DNA from: Cunninghamia lanceolata
Taxonomy: Eukaryota > Streptophyta > Pinopsida > Cupressales > Cupressaceae
Direction: 5' to 3'
NCBI GenBank assembly: GCA_027924645.1
Contig: BSBN01000213.1
Span: forward strand, 34,722,501-34,786,500
Length of the DNA stretch: 64,000 nucleotides
A model generated the notes under the pieces. It was not told the DNA's origin and did not search any database. It was given only the letters and a program-made list of their open reading frames with translations. Positions 11,563 to 22,450 of this stretch are shown here, in pieces. Numbering within the stretch: position 1 is the stretch's first letter; every line of letters starts with the position of its first letter. The position numbers and the translations under genes were made by a program.

Positions 11563-12434
11563 TGATGCAGAAGCATCCAGTGGTGTAAGGGCAATCTTGC
11601 ATCACCCAAAAAGAAGTTAATTCAAAATCATTGTAGTTGTTTTCATTTCTTTCCATAATTAGTGTTTTTGGTTCCATAATATCTAGGATAATAATGTAGG
11701 ACTTTCAGTTTTTCCAAAATTGCTAAAAATAGCGACCTGCCTATTTTGGATAGTGTACCTGCTATTTTTAGAAAGTTTGCATTTGGGCACGTAATGAAGA
11801 AAAAACTTTTAGAAAGTTACATAACGGAAATATAAGACCTTTGGCGAAGGAATCAGGCAAAGATCATTTGTGAGCTGAAAGATATTAAAGTTTTGTTTTC
11901 TGAAAAGCCCCTAAAAATTTCTAGAATGAGATATGAGGCACTAAAACTTCCCATAACATCCCAAAAAGTTGATGGAAATCCATTTATGAATTTCTGGCGT
12001 GATAGTTCATATCGCAAGCTTTCTAGCGGTTAAAACGGTTCGTCAATCGGACACCCGGATCAAAAGTTATGCTTCCCAGAAGTTGACCTACTTTTGGAGG
12101 GAGTTGCAAATTTCAAAATTTAGCTGGAGGCCGCCAAAAAGTGCTATTTATGACTATTTTAGGAACCCTGAGTAGCAGTAGAGGAAGGGGGGCCAGTGTA
12201 GAGTCAAGAATAGGTGGGAAAACATAACCCCTAGCTGATTTGGGGTTACAGAAGGCTGAAGATTCTAGAGTCTTGAGGTTGGGAAAGCTGTAATGTGTTG
12301 CAGCCAGTAGAGGATTCATCCTCTGATTGTAATTGAGCTTCTGTAATGTAAAGAGTTGCCAGTTCAATAAAAGAAAGTTCTATTTACTGTGTTCAATATT
12401 TTTTATTGTGTTTTGTGATTTACCCCCTTCATCA
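11563..12434 (+). repeat. 3' LTR of the chromovirus
   Basis: It is a direct copy of the 5' LTR with the same TGATGC start and TTCATCA end. The start hairpin keeps both arms (GATGC/GCATC), with loop AGAA in place of AAGA. The sequence just upstream (CCCTGGGTGTC) is not a polypurine tract. Confidence 0.95.
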
Positions 12435-12439
12435 TAAAG

Positions 12440-15426
12440 GATCTGCAACCCTACCACATGTCGCCTTATCATAGCAGCGCAAGCCCAGAATGGACCCACA
12501 CCACCATCCCCACGCTCATGCACTGAGCACTAGCTTCAGCTTTCTTGGACTGGACAGGACCCACATGACACTTGTCACTTCATTGCAACATCGCAAGGCA
12601 TATTCTATGGTATCTTTCTGCTGCGCGCTCATGCAATCCAATGAGGAACGAGTAAGGAATGGGTAACTCAATAGAAAAGACTTCAGGCCTACCATCTTGG
12701 AGATCTACGATCAATGCGTCAGCATGGCTCTGACAGATCTGACAAATCTAAAGCCTGTGATGTCACGACAACCATCAATCTAACTACTATAGACTCAGAT
12801 CTAGGAAATATTTTCATGCACGGGGGAAGCCGGTGACTAGGCTCAAGGGGCCGGTTTCAAATGGAACATATGACATAAGGTTATAACTTAAGTCTAGGGT
12901 GACTTCCTATTACAAGTCAACTCAAAATTAGAGCGTAGGCTTAATACAAAGGCTAAGGGTTTAGGGTTTAAAGCTTTCTACATTCAGACTTAGCCAATTG
13001 CAAGGAGTTTTTGACCAGAGAGCTAGGAAATTATGGGGGTTCCACCATGGATAGTATATATATCTTTCAAAAAATCATTTGTATTGATTACCTTCTAGAG
13101 CTATTGGGATTATATGAAATTGTGTTTCCTAAATTCTTTAATATGGTAACTGAATGGCACAAAGAAATATGTAAATTGATAGTTATTTTTTTCTTACTAC
13201 TCTTAGAAGAAATGAGATGTAGTTGTATACATGAATCTAGTGTAATGACTATTTGAATTTATACTAGTCTCTTAGTAGAATAAATAAATTGATCTTGTTA
13301 ATAGGAAGCCCATCTGTTATTTGGTTTATAAACTCCACCCTTCATCTATTATACCTTGGTCAAACTAAAAAGTTAAGTCTTTCTATCCCTTCCTTGAATT
13401 TCAAATGGTGCTTTAACATATTTTCCCTTGTGAGTTCCTAATTACATGTACCACTTAGATAAAAAATTTAATGTCAATAACACCTTTCCTGATTGGGTGT
13501 GAATTTGACTTGAAAAAAAAGTTAGGTTAAGAATGTATGAGACTTGAATTTTAAAGGATGAAAACAAATAAAAAGAAGAAAATAAAGAGTTGTGTAGTCC
13601 TTTTAAAATAAATAAAAAAATATATGGTGAATTGTTAAATTTCAAAGTATTCATTGTTCTTATGCTTTAATGCTTAGAATAAAATAATGCAAATAAATTA
13701 AAAGTTAGAGTTAAATGTGTTAGGAGCACATAGAGAATAATATGTGTATAAATATGTACATATTCATCCTTGTTGATAGACCAAATAATATCGTGTATAA
13801 GAATGTTTTAAATTCTTGGTCTCTTGTGTGGAAGATTCTTGTGATTATCCATTGAATGAGTTGGTACTAATTAAGAGTTGCAACAAGTTTAGGATGTTGT
13901 ACATTATGTTTGTTGGCTAGAAATAAAGATTTAAATATAAGAGATTGTTGCAATCTACATTAGAAGATAATGATGTAGGATATGCACATGCTATATTATT
14001 AATAGGACATGTTGGAATGTATTAGATAACGTGTTATTATGTGGTCATTTTTTATGTATGAACTTTATCTTTTCAATTACTATGTGTAGGGTTATTGCTC
14101 CACAATGAATGCTTGAATGCTTTGAAAAGTGAATGTTTAAATCATTTGAATATTAGAAATGATATGTGAACATAAATATTAAATTGATTGGCAATAAACT
14201 TAATTATGTTGCAAAAGAGGAAAGGAAAACTAGGACAAAATGTAAGAAATAATCACATTATTGTTCGATTTTCAAAGGAAATAGGGTTGAATAGTAGTTG
14301 AAGTAATAAAATATAAGTGGTTGATAATCTATGTGATTATGAAATGAGTTAGAAATTTGCAATATGAAAATATTTTACAAAGAATTAGATTCTTGAATGC
14401 ACTAATTGAAGTAGGAACCTAGTAGGGTAGACAAGGCATGCATTGCCTTCTTATATTAGTTGGATATGTATACATTGTAACTATATTTATCTTAGTTGAA
14501 GTGTAAGAATTGATTGTAAACCACTATGTTGATGTGAGGATTGATTTAATTAAGTGGAAATTATGTGTGTAAAATATCTATTTAGAATAAAGCGATAAAG
14601 CAAATGGAAAGTACTTATGGGATAAGTGGGAATTTTTTCATTATGTGATTATATCTCAAGTCATGATATTAGGAATTTGACACCATTTTTAAATGGTTGT
14701 GAGCAAATAACTACGTTTGAGACCAATGAGCATGAAAACATAAACTAGGTATAGGTGTGTTTCTTCTTGAATAAAATGTGTGGTTTTTTTTCTCTACTTT
14801 ATGTTGCAATACTTTGCATTTACCTAACATCTTTTCTCTCATTAGATTGAGAGAACTAGAATAATTAGAGGTTGAATGCAAAGGTGTTTCTCATTTGAGA
14901 GGTTATAATAATCTATAAACATTTCCCTAATTAACTTCCCTCATGTAGAACCACACTTGTGGATGCATAGAGAAAATTTAATCTTTGTTTTTGTGTCACT
15001 TGGGTTGAGGGTGGTCCCTAACATGACATTTTATCCAGCTTTACTCCCCATGTTTTTCAAACATTTGATGTCTTCATTAGAGACAAGTGTTAGAAAATTA
15101 CTTCATATATGTTTCATTACATTTCAATGTAGAAGTGACTTTTGTTTTCAAATGATAGTATGTATTACCCTTATGGGAACTTTAGGTATACTATTGTTTC
15201 TATAGGATTTTGTAGATACTCTTATATATGTGATAAGTTTCTGGCACTAATCTTTTTGTTTTGGTTGTATGCATACCCTAATATGTGAAAAGAATGGAGT
15301 TGTTCGATGCAAGGTTATATTCTAGGATAACTCATGAGGTTGAGTCCACCATACCCCTACTCCCCTTAGGTGGCTTGTGATAGCCACATTGTGATTCATG
15401 TTGTGTATTTTTTATGAGATGATTGG
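12440..15426. other. Intergenic DNA, no supported gene
   Basis: The first 550 bp are richer in G+C than the surroundings, the rest AT-rich. Open frames are all under 85 codons and none is recognisable. Confidence 0.45.
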
Positions 15427-15431
15427 ATTAC

Positions 15432-15881
15432 TATTGGCAAGAGAGAATAGGACATAGTCTAGAGATCTAAACCTAGATTACTCTTATATAGTTAGTTTAT
15501 ACCCCAGACTAGACAACGGTAGAATAATAGATATATGCAGAATTATCTAACATATTGTAGTAAGTTACCATCATACATAAAGTATCATACTCCTTATAAA
15601 CAATCAAAATATTACTCCAATACTCCTAATGTATTCATAATATATATATTCAATAAGTATTCCAAAGTTAGGTCTAAGTCTATGCTCTGTATATTATGTT
15701 TCTCTCTATTATGCTTACTTATCATATTCCTAATTTACTATATTTATACATTCTACTGTAATAGGGATGTGTCCCTTACAAAATAGCCTTATATCTACTA
15801 GCCCTAGTTGGCCTTGTGCTCCGTACTTCCTTTGCGGTAACTTTTGGTAGCTTCTTCTGCCTGTCCTATACCATTCCAACA
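15432..15881 (-). repeat. 3' LTR (left copy) of the short element
   Basis: It matches 16909-17357 over its length. Its plus-strand start is TATTGG where the partner has TGTTGG, so the canonical terminal dinucleotide has mutated in this copy. Confidence 0.85.
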
Positions 15882-16254
15882 TCATCCCCCCTTTTAAACT
15901 ATGTCTTGTCCTTAAGACATGCGGATTCAATTACTTGGGAGGATGTTCTTGTAGATGATCTCCAGATGTGCCTGAGTGGTATCGCACTTAATCTTAGCTT
16001 GTTGTAACACCTGAATGTGACCTTGAGTCTAAATATGCATTTCCTTTGCCTCTTCTAGACTAGTAGGGATTTGTATTTGTTGTGCACTTTTTTTTCTTCC
16101 CTCAGTATCCTTGTTAGATGTGCTAACTCATGCTTATCACCTCTATCAATTGCTTGATTTGTGCCTTTATTTGTTCCCTTTGATCTTACAACTATTCTAT
16201 TTGTGTGTGGATAGCCTCTATATGTGCTCTCACCAACCCATCCATTTATTGAAT

Positions 16255-16444
16255 AATAGGACATAGTCTGGAGATCTAAACCTAGGTTATTCTTATGTAG
16301 TATGTTTATACCCTAGATCAGATAGTTATAGAATAGTAGATAAATGTGTTAATAGATAACATGTTGCGATAAGTAAAGGTCATGCATAAGTCATCATATA
16401 TATCATAAACAATCAAAATATTACTCCATAATACTTATGTCTCC

Positions 16445-16481
<37 letters not shown>

Positions 16482-16560
16482 CATCTAGTACAATAAGCAA
16501 GTCTGAGTCTCTACTCTATTATATATCTTCTCTCTACCATATTCATGTCCATTGCTAATT
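16255..16560 (-). repeat. Third, partial LTR copy inside the short element
   Basis: It repeats the LTR from AATAATAGGACATAGTCTGG onward but lacks the outer TGTTGGCAAGAGA end. It diverges after about 250 bp, including an expanded TA run (about 16447-16476). Orientation is the same as the two outer LTRs. Confidence 0.7.
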
Positions 16561-16908
16561 TTATGTTTTCACTAATTTCTCTTAACTTCTTGTTATCTCC
16601 CTTGGCCATGTGTGTTTTTGATATGGTATTACATTAATCCTTATGTATCCCATGGTTGGCTTTTTTTGAATGGTTACATCTTTTTAGGGGCCTTTTCAGA
16701 TCCCTCCCCCTTTCCATTTGTCATCCCCTAGGTGCCTACCCCCCTCTCACAAGGGTAGGACCTAAGAGATTGTTCTACAGATCATGAAATTTTTTTCTCT
16801 TTTCTTTTATCTCTTTTTAATTGTTCTTACTATTCTGTACTTCTCTTCTACTTATTTATCTCATTTATTCTCCACTACTCTGTCTAGGGTCCCGACAATG
16901 GAACCAAA

Positions 16909-17357
16909 TGTTGGCAAGAGAGAATATGACATAGTCCAGAGATCTGAACCTAGATTACTCTTATATAGTCAGTTTTATCCTAGACTAGATAACAACAAAA
17001 TAATAGATAAATACGGAAAGATCTAACTAATTGCGGTAAGTTACCATCATACATAAAGTATCATACTCCTTATAAAAAATCAAAATATTACTCCAATACT
17101 CCTGATATCTTCATAATATATATTCAATAAGTATTACAAAGGCAGGTCTAAGTCTCTACACTCTATATACTATGTTTCTCTCTATTATGATTACTTCTCA
17201 TATTCCTAATTTTCTATCTTTATACATTCTACTGTAATAGGGATGTGTCCCTTACAAAACAACCTTATATCTACTAGCGCTAGTCAGCCTTGTGCTCCGC
17301 ACTCCCTTTGCAATAACTTGCAGTAGATTCTTCTGTCTGTCTTGTACCCTGCCAAAA
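16909..17357 (-). repeat. 5' LTR (right copy) of the short element
   Basis: It is paired with 15432-15881. The plus-strand 5' end is TGTTGGC, directly beside the primer site. The 3' end reads AAAA where the partner has AACA. Confidence 0.85.
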
Positions 17358-17362
17358 ATTAC

Positions 17363-18522
17363 TTATTTATTCATTTATTTATTTATTTGTGAATCTTCAA
17401 ATTGTTAATTAGCAGTATTGAGTTTTTATTACTTTGGGCTACTTAGCAAATTAATTTTGATATGTTCCTTTTCCTCAAGGACTCATTTGATTGGACTTTT
17501 GATTTAAAATTAAAAAATTTGCATTGGTGGCCAAATTTGAATTTTATTATCTTTTATAAGATTTCATTGTGGATTTTATTTAACATTTTGTCATTTTAAG
17601 AATTATTGTATTTTGACGCCTTTATATTTTGCTACTGCTAGTACGTGGGGAGTTTTGCATGTATTATAGTGCCTTTTGAAAAGGGCCTCTAGTAGGTTGA
17701 ATATGGGGAAGTAAGTGACTTGGGAAACATCTTGGGTCTACTATGGGGCCAATATAGGATGGTCATATCCTTAGATTCATGAATGTATACCCTCTTTTTA
17801 CCTTATATCTCTAAGATACATATGGTATCATCCCTTTTAGAGTGATGAGACTTTTTTGGTACAATGGGTACTTAGGTGTCGATTCTTCAATTGCAATCTA
17901 GTTTAGTTACTAGTGTATGAATTGATGACCCCATGGTGAATTAAATGTATTTAGGCACTAATCATCCTCATAAGTCCCTTTATGTGATTTTCATGTTGCA
18001 AAGAGCGTGAATTTATAGTTATATTCTATATGTAACTAAGACATGAAGTTTAGTAAGCTAATTTTTAGAGAAATTAGGTGCTTGATATGGTAGTCAATCA
18101 TGCTTTCATGACTTGATTCATTGGATGGTCTTTACTTTGGGGATTAAATTCTATTTGTCTATATAAATTGAAAGCTAGGGAAGGATAGATAACTAGTCAA
18201 TTTGGTAAATAATAGCATAATAATTTTTGTAGCTTTAGCATGCATTGGTATGACTTTACTCCTTGTGTGTCAATCTATCAACTATGTAGGATTATAGCAC
18301 CCTTGCCTTATGGATGTAATGTATGTAGGGATGTATATCTTGTTTTCCTTATATCAATGTATGGTTGCACTCCATAGGAAAGGAAACACCAAGGTATTGG
18401 CTATTTGTTAACGATCTTGGAATTTTATAGATCTTCAACATAGAATATGAATCCAATTATCTTTACTAAATGGTGGGTTACTCTACCTTGTCTTTTGAGG
18501 GCTTCTAAGAGGAAGATTAATC
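17363..18522. other. Intergenic DNA, possibly decayed retroelement interior
   Basis: No domain is recognised. It leads into a polypurine tract at 18523, so it may be the worn interior of an old LTR element. Confidence 0.35.
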
Positions 18523-18560
18523 TTTGGGGGGGAGGGTGTGAGGCCCACTTCTCCTCCTCA
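18523..18560 (+). mobile_element. Polypurine tract and LTR start of an old element
   Basis: TTTGGGGGGGAGGG (18523-18536) is followed directly by TGTGAGGCCC (18537), the usual PPT-then-TG junction of a Ty3/gypsy 3' LTR. I could not find the end of the LTR or a partner copy. Confidence 0.4.
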
Positions 18561-19929
18561 TGATCATATCTTATTTTTATAAGACTTGTTATGCTAATGA
18601 CACTTGTGGATATTGTAATATACTTGTTATCATCATAGACTATGTGGACACTGATACTATGTTTAGAATAGTAGTTGATTATTTGTTTGGATGATGAATT
18701 AGTTAACTAATGATTATGGACTTGTTATATTATCTATATCAAAGTATAGAATTAATATTTATCTTGTCATTATGGATCAATTTTAAAATGGATGTAATTG
18801 TACAATGATAAATCTCAATATAATTGGATAGATGTTATGTATTTTACACAATTGTGTGTAAATATGATTTTGATAGTGGATTAAAATTATCATTGTATTT
18901 TCATTGAATCATGATAATATTGGTTAATTATGATTTATCTATGGTGTGTATATTGATTTAATTGTAAATCTTATTTTGTCTATTATCTTGGACATATTGA
19001 TGTTTGGTTGCAAGTGTACAAGTTAATATTCATGACCAATGAAAGATTGTGGAGGTTCTCAAGCAACCATAGTTGTGATTCCTTGGTATACCTAGGCCTT
19101 ATCCTAAGAGGGGATTAAGTTCTTCTTGTGTAATGTGTTGTGTGTGAAATTTGTTTAATTAAATTAAATTTATGATTATTTTTATTATTGTTAAGGTGGG
19201 GTTTGGTTAAGTCTGCTTAAGTGATAAATATCATATTTGAGTTTAAGAGGGGATTTTAGAGGTATTTTAATGTTATTTTTCTTATTATTTGAGTCAATTT
19301 AAACCCTTGAAGTGATGACCTATGAGATGGGTCCATGTTGGAGTGTTTAAAATGTGTTTTAGAAGAGTCTAGAGATTTGAAAGGTGTCTTGGAAGATAAG
19401 TGATGAGATTTGGAGGCAAATTTAATTTAGGTGGCAAAGTCAAACTTTTCCGTAGATTCAATCTATCTAGATAATTATTCTTTATTTAAACTTTTCTTAA
19501 AGATTTATTTAGGGTTGGATTTTTTTAATTTTAGATTTATCACATTTTTCTTTTAAGTTGCTTGGAGAAGAGAAGAGTTGGAAGATCTTTAGAGCTTTGG
19601 AGAAAAGGAGGGATTGAAGAGATTGTTAGAGTGAATAATTTATCTATTCACTATAGATTAAGTGTACTTAGGTTGATGTGGGAGGAAAGGAGGGAGCCTT
19701 GCCACACCATCATGGGTGGCAAGGCCGAGACACTCATTACAGAGTGTGGATCCACGACGACACGAGCTGATGGGAGTTGGCAGTTAAGAGCTCATTGGGA
19801 GGACATTGAATGCAGCAAGGTTATCATTTTGGTGAAGGCCTTCGAGATCCTTCAGCGTAAGGCTATTAAAGAAGGTGGTATCCAGAGCTCTGCATATTCT
19901 ATCACTGTTTATGCCAAATGAGGATAAGA
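18561..19929. other. Intergenic DNA with one 119-codon open frame
   Basis: The frame at 19562-19921 lies in locally more G+C-rich sequence but shows no known motif and no repetition elsewhere in the window, so I do not call it a gene. TGGTATCCAGAGC at 19876 resembles a primer site with one extra base, but no LTR end precedes it. Confidence 0.4.
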
Positions 19930-20750
19930 AAATCATGCCAAATGTGTCTCTCCCTATGTCTCTCTCTCTCTTCCTCTCCCCCTAAGTCTCTCTCTCTCTT
20001 ATCTTATCTTCCTCATTTCTGCTCTTTCCCTAACTCTCTCTAACTAAACATGAAATGATAACATGCTAGACCTATAGAAGGTTAAATGAGGATAAGCAAA
20101 TCATGTCAAACATGTAGAAGGTGAAATGAGGATATGCAAAGCATGGGAACCATATAGAAGGTGAAATAAATATAATAAAATCATGTCAAACATGTCTCTC
20201 TCTCTCTCCCTAATTATCTCTATAATCCTCTCTTCCTTGCTTTTTCACTTTCTCTCTCTCCCTAACTAAACATATAATGTCAAACATATAGAAGGTAAAA
20301 TTAGGATATGCTAAACCTATAGAAGGTTAAATGAGGATAAGCAAATCATGTCAAATGTTTATTTCTTTCCCTATCTCTCTCTTTCTCTCTCTAAGTCTCT
20401 CTCTCCCTAAATCTCTCTCATCCTCTCTTTCTCACTTCCACTATTTCCCTAACTCTATCTAACCAAACATAAAATGTCAAACATATAGAAGGTGAAATGA
20501 AGGTAAGAAAATAATGTCAAACATATAGAAGGTGAAATGAGAATAATAAAATGATGTCAAACATATAGAAAGTGAAATGAGGATGATAAAAACATGGCAA
20601 ACATATAGAAGGTGGAACATGAACAAGAAAGGCACGGTAAATATATAGAAGGTGAAACGAGGATAGGCAAAGCATGTAAATCATATAGAAGGTGAAATGA
20701 GGATAAGAAAATTATGTCAAACATGTTTCTCTTCATCTCTCCCTCTTTCT
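19930..20750. repeat. 40-bp minisatellite mixed with CT microsatellites
   Basis: Units resembling ATATAGAAGGTGAAATGAGG plus about 20 more bases recur at exactly 40-bp steps: 20481, 20521, 20561, 20601, 20641 and 20681, and earlier at 20071, 20111 and 20151. Two further copies lie near 20283-20320. Between the groups are CT-rich tracts (TCTCTCTC). The period is not a multiple of three and stops occur, so this is not coding. Confidence 0.9.
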
Positions 20751-21166
20751 CTCCATAACTAAACATTAAAAATTAAACAATAAACATGTGGGATTTAAAC
20801 TATAAACCATGAACAATGGACCTTTGCATTTAACCCTGTAGATAAACAACTAAATTTGAATGATAGATTATTGGTAACTATTTAGAAAATTGTGAGTTTA
20901 TTATTAGTTTTTAAAGCTTCTATTCAATTCAAGAATATAAAATTCTCTACTAACAGTACCAACCACGAGAAGGTGGAAGCTTGTTTGGCACCACTAACCT
21001 ACATCACTACTAGGAATAAATAAATAAAAGAAAAGAAAAATCTACTCAAATCACAAAACTTAAGAAGTACATAACATATATTTGCATCATTCCACAAATT
21101 CAATCTAATGAACCATGTAGATCATTTCTACACTTTATGGTGTCAAGTATTATTTCATGGTCAGAC
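20751..21166. other. 3' flank of the decayed minus-strand gene
   Basis: No separate feature is seen. A few minus-strand codons beyond the stop at 21167 may belong to the original gene. Confidence 0.35.
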
Positions 21167-22445
21167 TCACAAACTTTCCACATGTGTGTTAAGCTCATCA
21201 AACAACCACACATTAGACTTCTTCATTGGGTATCTTCTAATCCATGTTCTAGTAACAACCACTAATCCTATAGGATACTCAATGTCTTCTCCATCTATGA
21301 TAGAGGATGCCAATTTATTTTTTGCCTCAACATAATGATACAAATAATAATATATTCCTTTATCAGTATCATCATCTATAGTAACTACATAAACATGTCC
21401 TACATTAAATTGAACAAAAAATATTAATTCAATAAATGATACAAAATCACTACATCATAATCTAAAATATAATAATTTTCATTAAGTAATGCATCTATAA
21501 TACCTAGTTCAACTAAATCTAAAATATGATCAAAGTTAATTGATGATTCCATCTCCATGAGTTGTAGTGCTCCTAGAAGTTGATATGTCTCAAGTGGGCT
21601 TAAAATTCTAGCACACCATTCATTGACCCACTCTTTTGACTCACACTCATTCCAAGAAAAATACATACATGAGGAACAAAACCGTGCCATCTACCTCATA
21701 TGAATAGTATATGAAGCTACATTTGAGCTTCTAAAAGAGTGGAACTCACTTGATATTATTACTATACAATACTCTTCATATTTTGCAATGTTACCTTCTT
21801 CTATCAACCAAAAAATATATGAACTATAGACTTACCTTCATTACTTGGACCCATTGTCAAGTTACACAATTCAATGATGGATGTTGCATCTGTCAACTTC
21901 ACACTATCTTTGTACTTCAACTATTCTCATGCTAAGGCTCTTTTAATACATGCTCCTACACCAACATGTTCCCCTTTTATGTGCCTAGCCTTAGAGAAAT
22001 TGTATATATGTTAAACACCACTCATCATGTGCATCCTACTCAACCAATAGAATATCCATGAATTCTTGACTTGTGATGTACAGTTATCTTATCATAAGCT
22101 ATGTTGATCAAACATGATGTTCCTACTACTCAAATTACCATAGAACATTTGAAAGAAACCTTGCACAAACTTTGTACAATGTGTACAATCATCACTAATA
22201 TAAAATGATGCTCCCTCAATATATTTCTATCTTCTTCTATATAGTTGGGTGCATGAATGAATGTTGTATGCACAAATATAGAAACATAATGGAGTTATAG
22301 TACTGTGATTGGACCTCATTCTATAGTTGTAGTGTATACTCTCTACAAAGTCTACAATTGACACAATCATATGAAGAGGAAATGTGTCCTTGCATAACTT
22401 AAATTGCAAGTCCAACCATCAATCTCTATGTGTATGCCTTGTATA
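21167..22445 (-). pseudogene. 3' half of a decayed gene, probably transposase-derived
   Basis: Read on the minus strand and allowing stops and frameshifts, this resembles a widespread uncharacterised protein family I recall from plants. Visible pieces are LQFKLCKDTFPLHMIVSIV, YISDDCTH, DNCTSQVKNSWIFYWLSRMH, HIKGEHVGVGACIKRALA, WNECESKEWVNEW and IEYPIGLVVVTRTWIRRYP. The SDG-like, QFK-like and HGKGEHDG-like blocks suggest an RNase H-fold transposase, but that is inference. A 104-bp intron with GT and AG ends fits at 21503 down to 21400: joining the flanks restores a continuous LVELG-HVYVV frame. The coding sequence continues at 30249 after the 7.8-kb LTR element that split it. Confidence 0.65.
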
Positions 22446-22450
22446 CTCAT

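Larger units (their letters stand above)
6033..12434 (+). mobile_element. Ty3/gypsy chromovirus, complete but inactivated
   Basis: The element has two LTRs (876 and 872 bp, roughly 94% identical by eye), an initiator-tRNA-Met primer site, and a single gag-pol frame ordered gag, protease, reverse transcriptase, RNase H, integrase, chromodomain. A perfect 5-bp target duplication TAAAG flanks it (6028-6032 and 12435-12439). The C-terminal chromodomain places it among chromoviruses, whose integrase tail is known to direct integration to particular chromatin. It cannot be active: 11 in-frame stops interrupt the frame, the protease catalytic Asp is lost and one zinc-knuckle Cys is lost. No purine-rich polypurine tract is visible before the 3' LTR. 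Confidence 0.95.
15432..17357 (-). mobile_element. Short minus-strand LTR element with a third internal LTR copy
   Basis: A 5-bp target duplication ATTAC (15427-15431 and 17358-17362) bounds the element. LTRs lie at 15432-15881 and 16909-17357. Read on the minus strand, the primer site begins TGGTTCCATTGTCGGGACCC (16906 down to 16887), and the polypurine tract AAAAGGGGGGATGA abuts the other LTR (from 15895 down to 15882). The 1027-bp interior has no pol genes. Only a decayed coiled fragment (about 16264-16055 minus), perhaps gag-derived, precedes the PPT. A third LTR-like block occupies about 16255-16560. It is a deletion derivative or a non-autonomous element. Confidence 0.85.

Noticed and set aside
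16447..16476. TA dinucleotide run as a possible regulatory or origin element
   Set aside because: A simple microsatellite expanded within an LTR copy; nothing else supports function.
19876..19888. TGGTATCCAGAGC, similar to a primer binding site
   Set aside because: One extra C, and no LTR terminus with CA directly upstream.
19562..19921. 119-codon open frame on the plus strand
   Set aside because: No recognisable motif, no neighbouring exon or promoter evidence; it ends where the minisatellite begins.
20481..20720. Regular 40-bp repeats that might suggest a CRISPR array
   Set aside because: Units are contiguous with drift and no unique spacers; the DNA is plant nuclear and this is a minisatellite.
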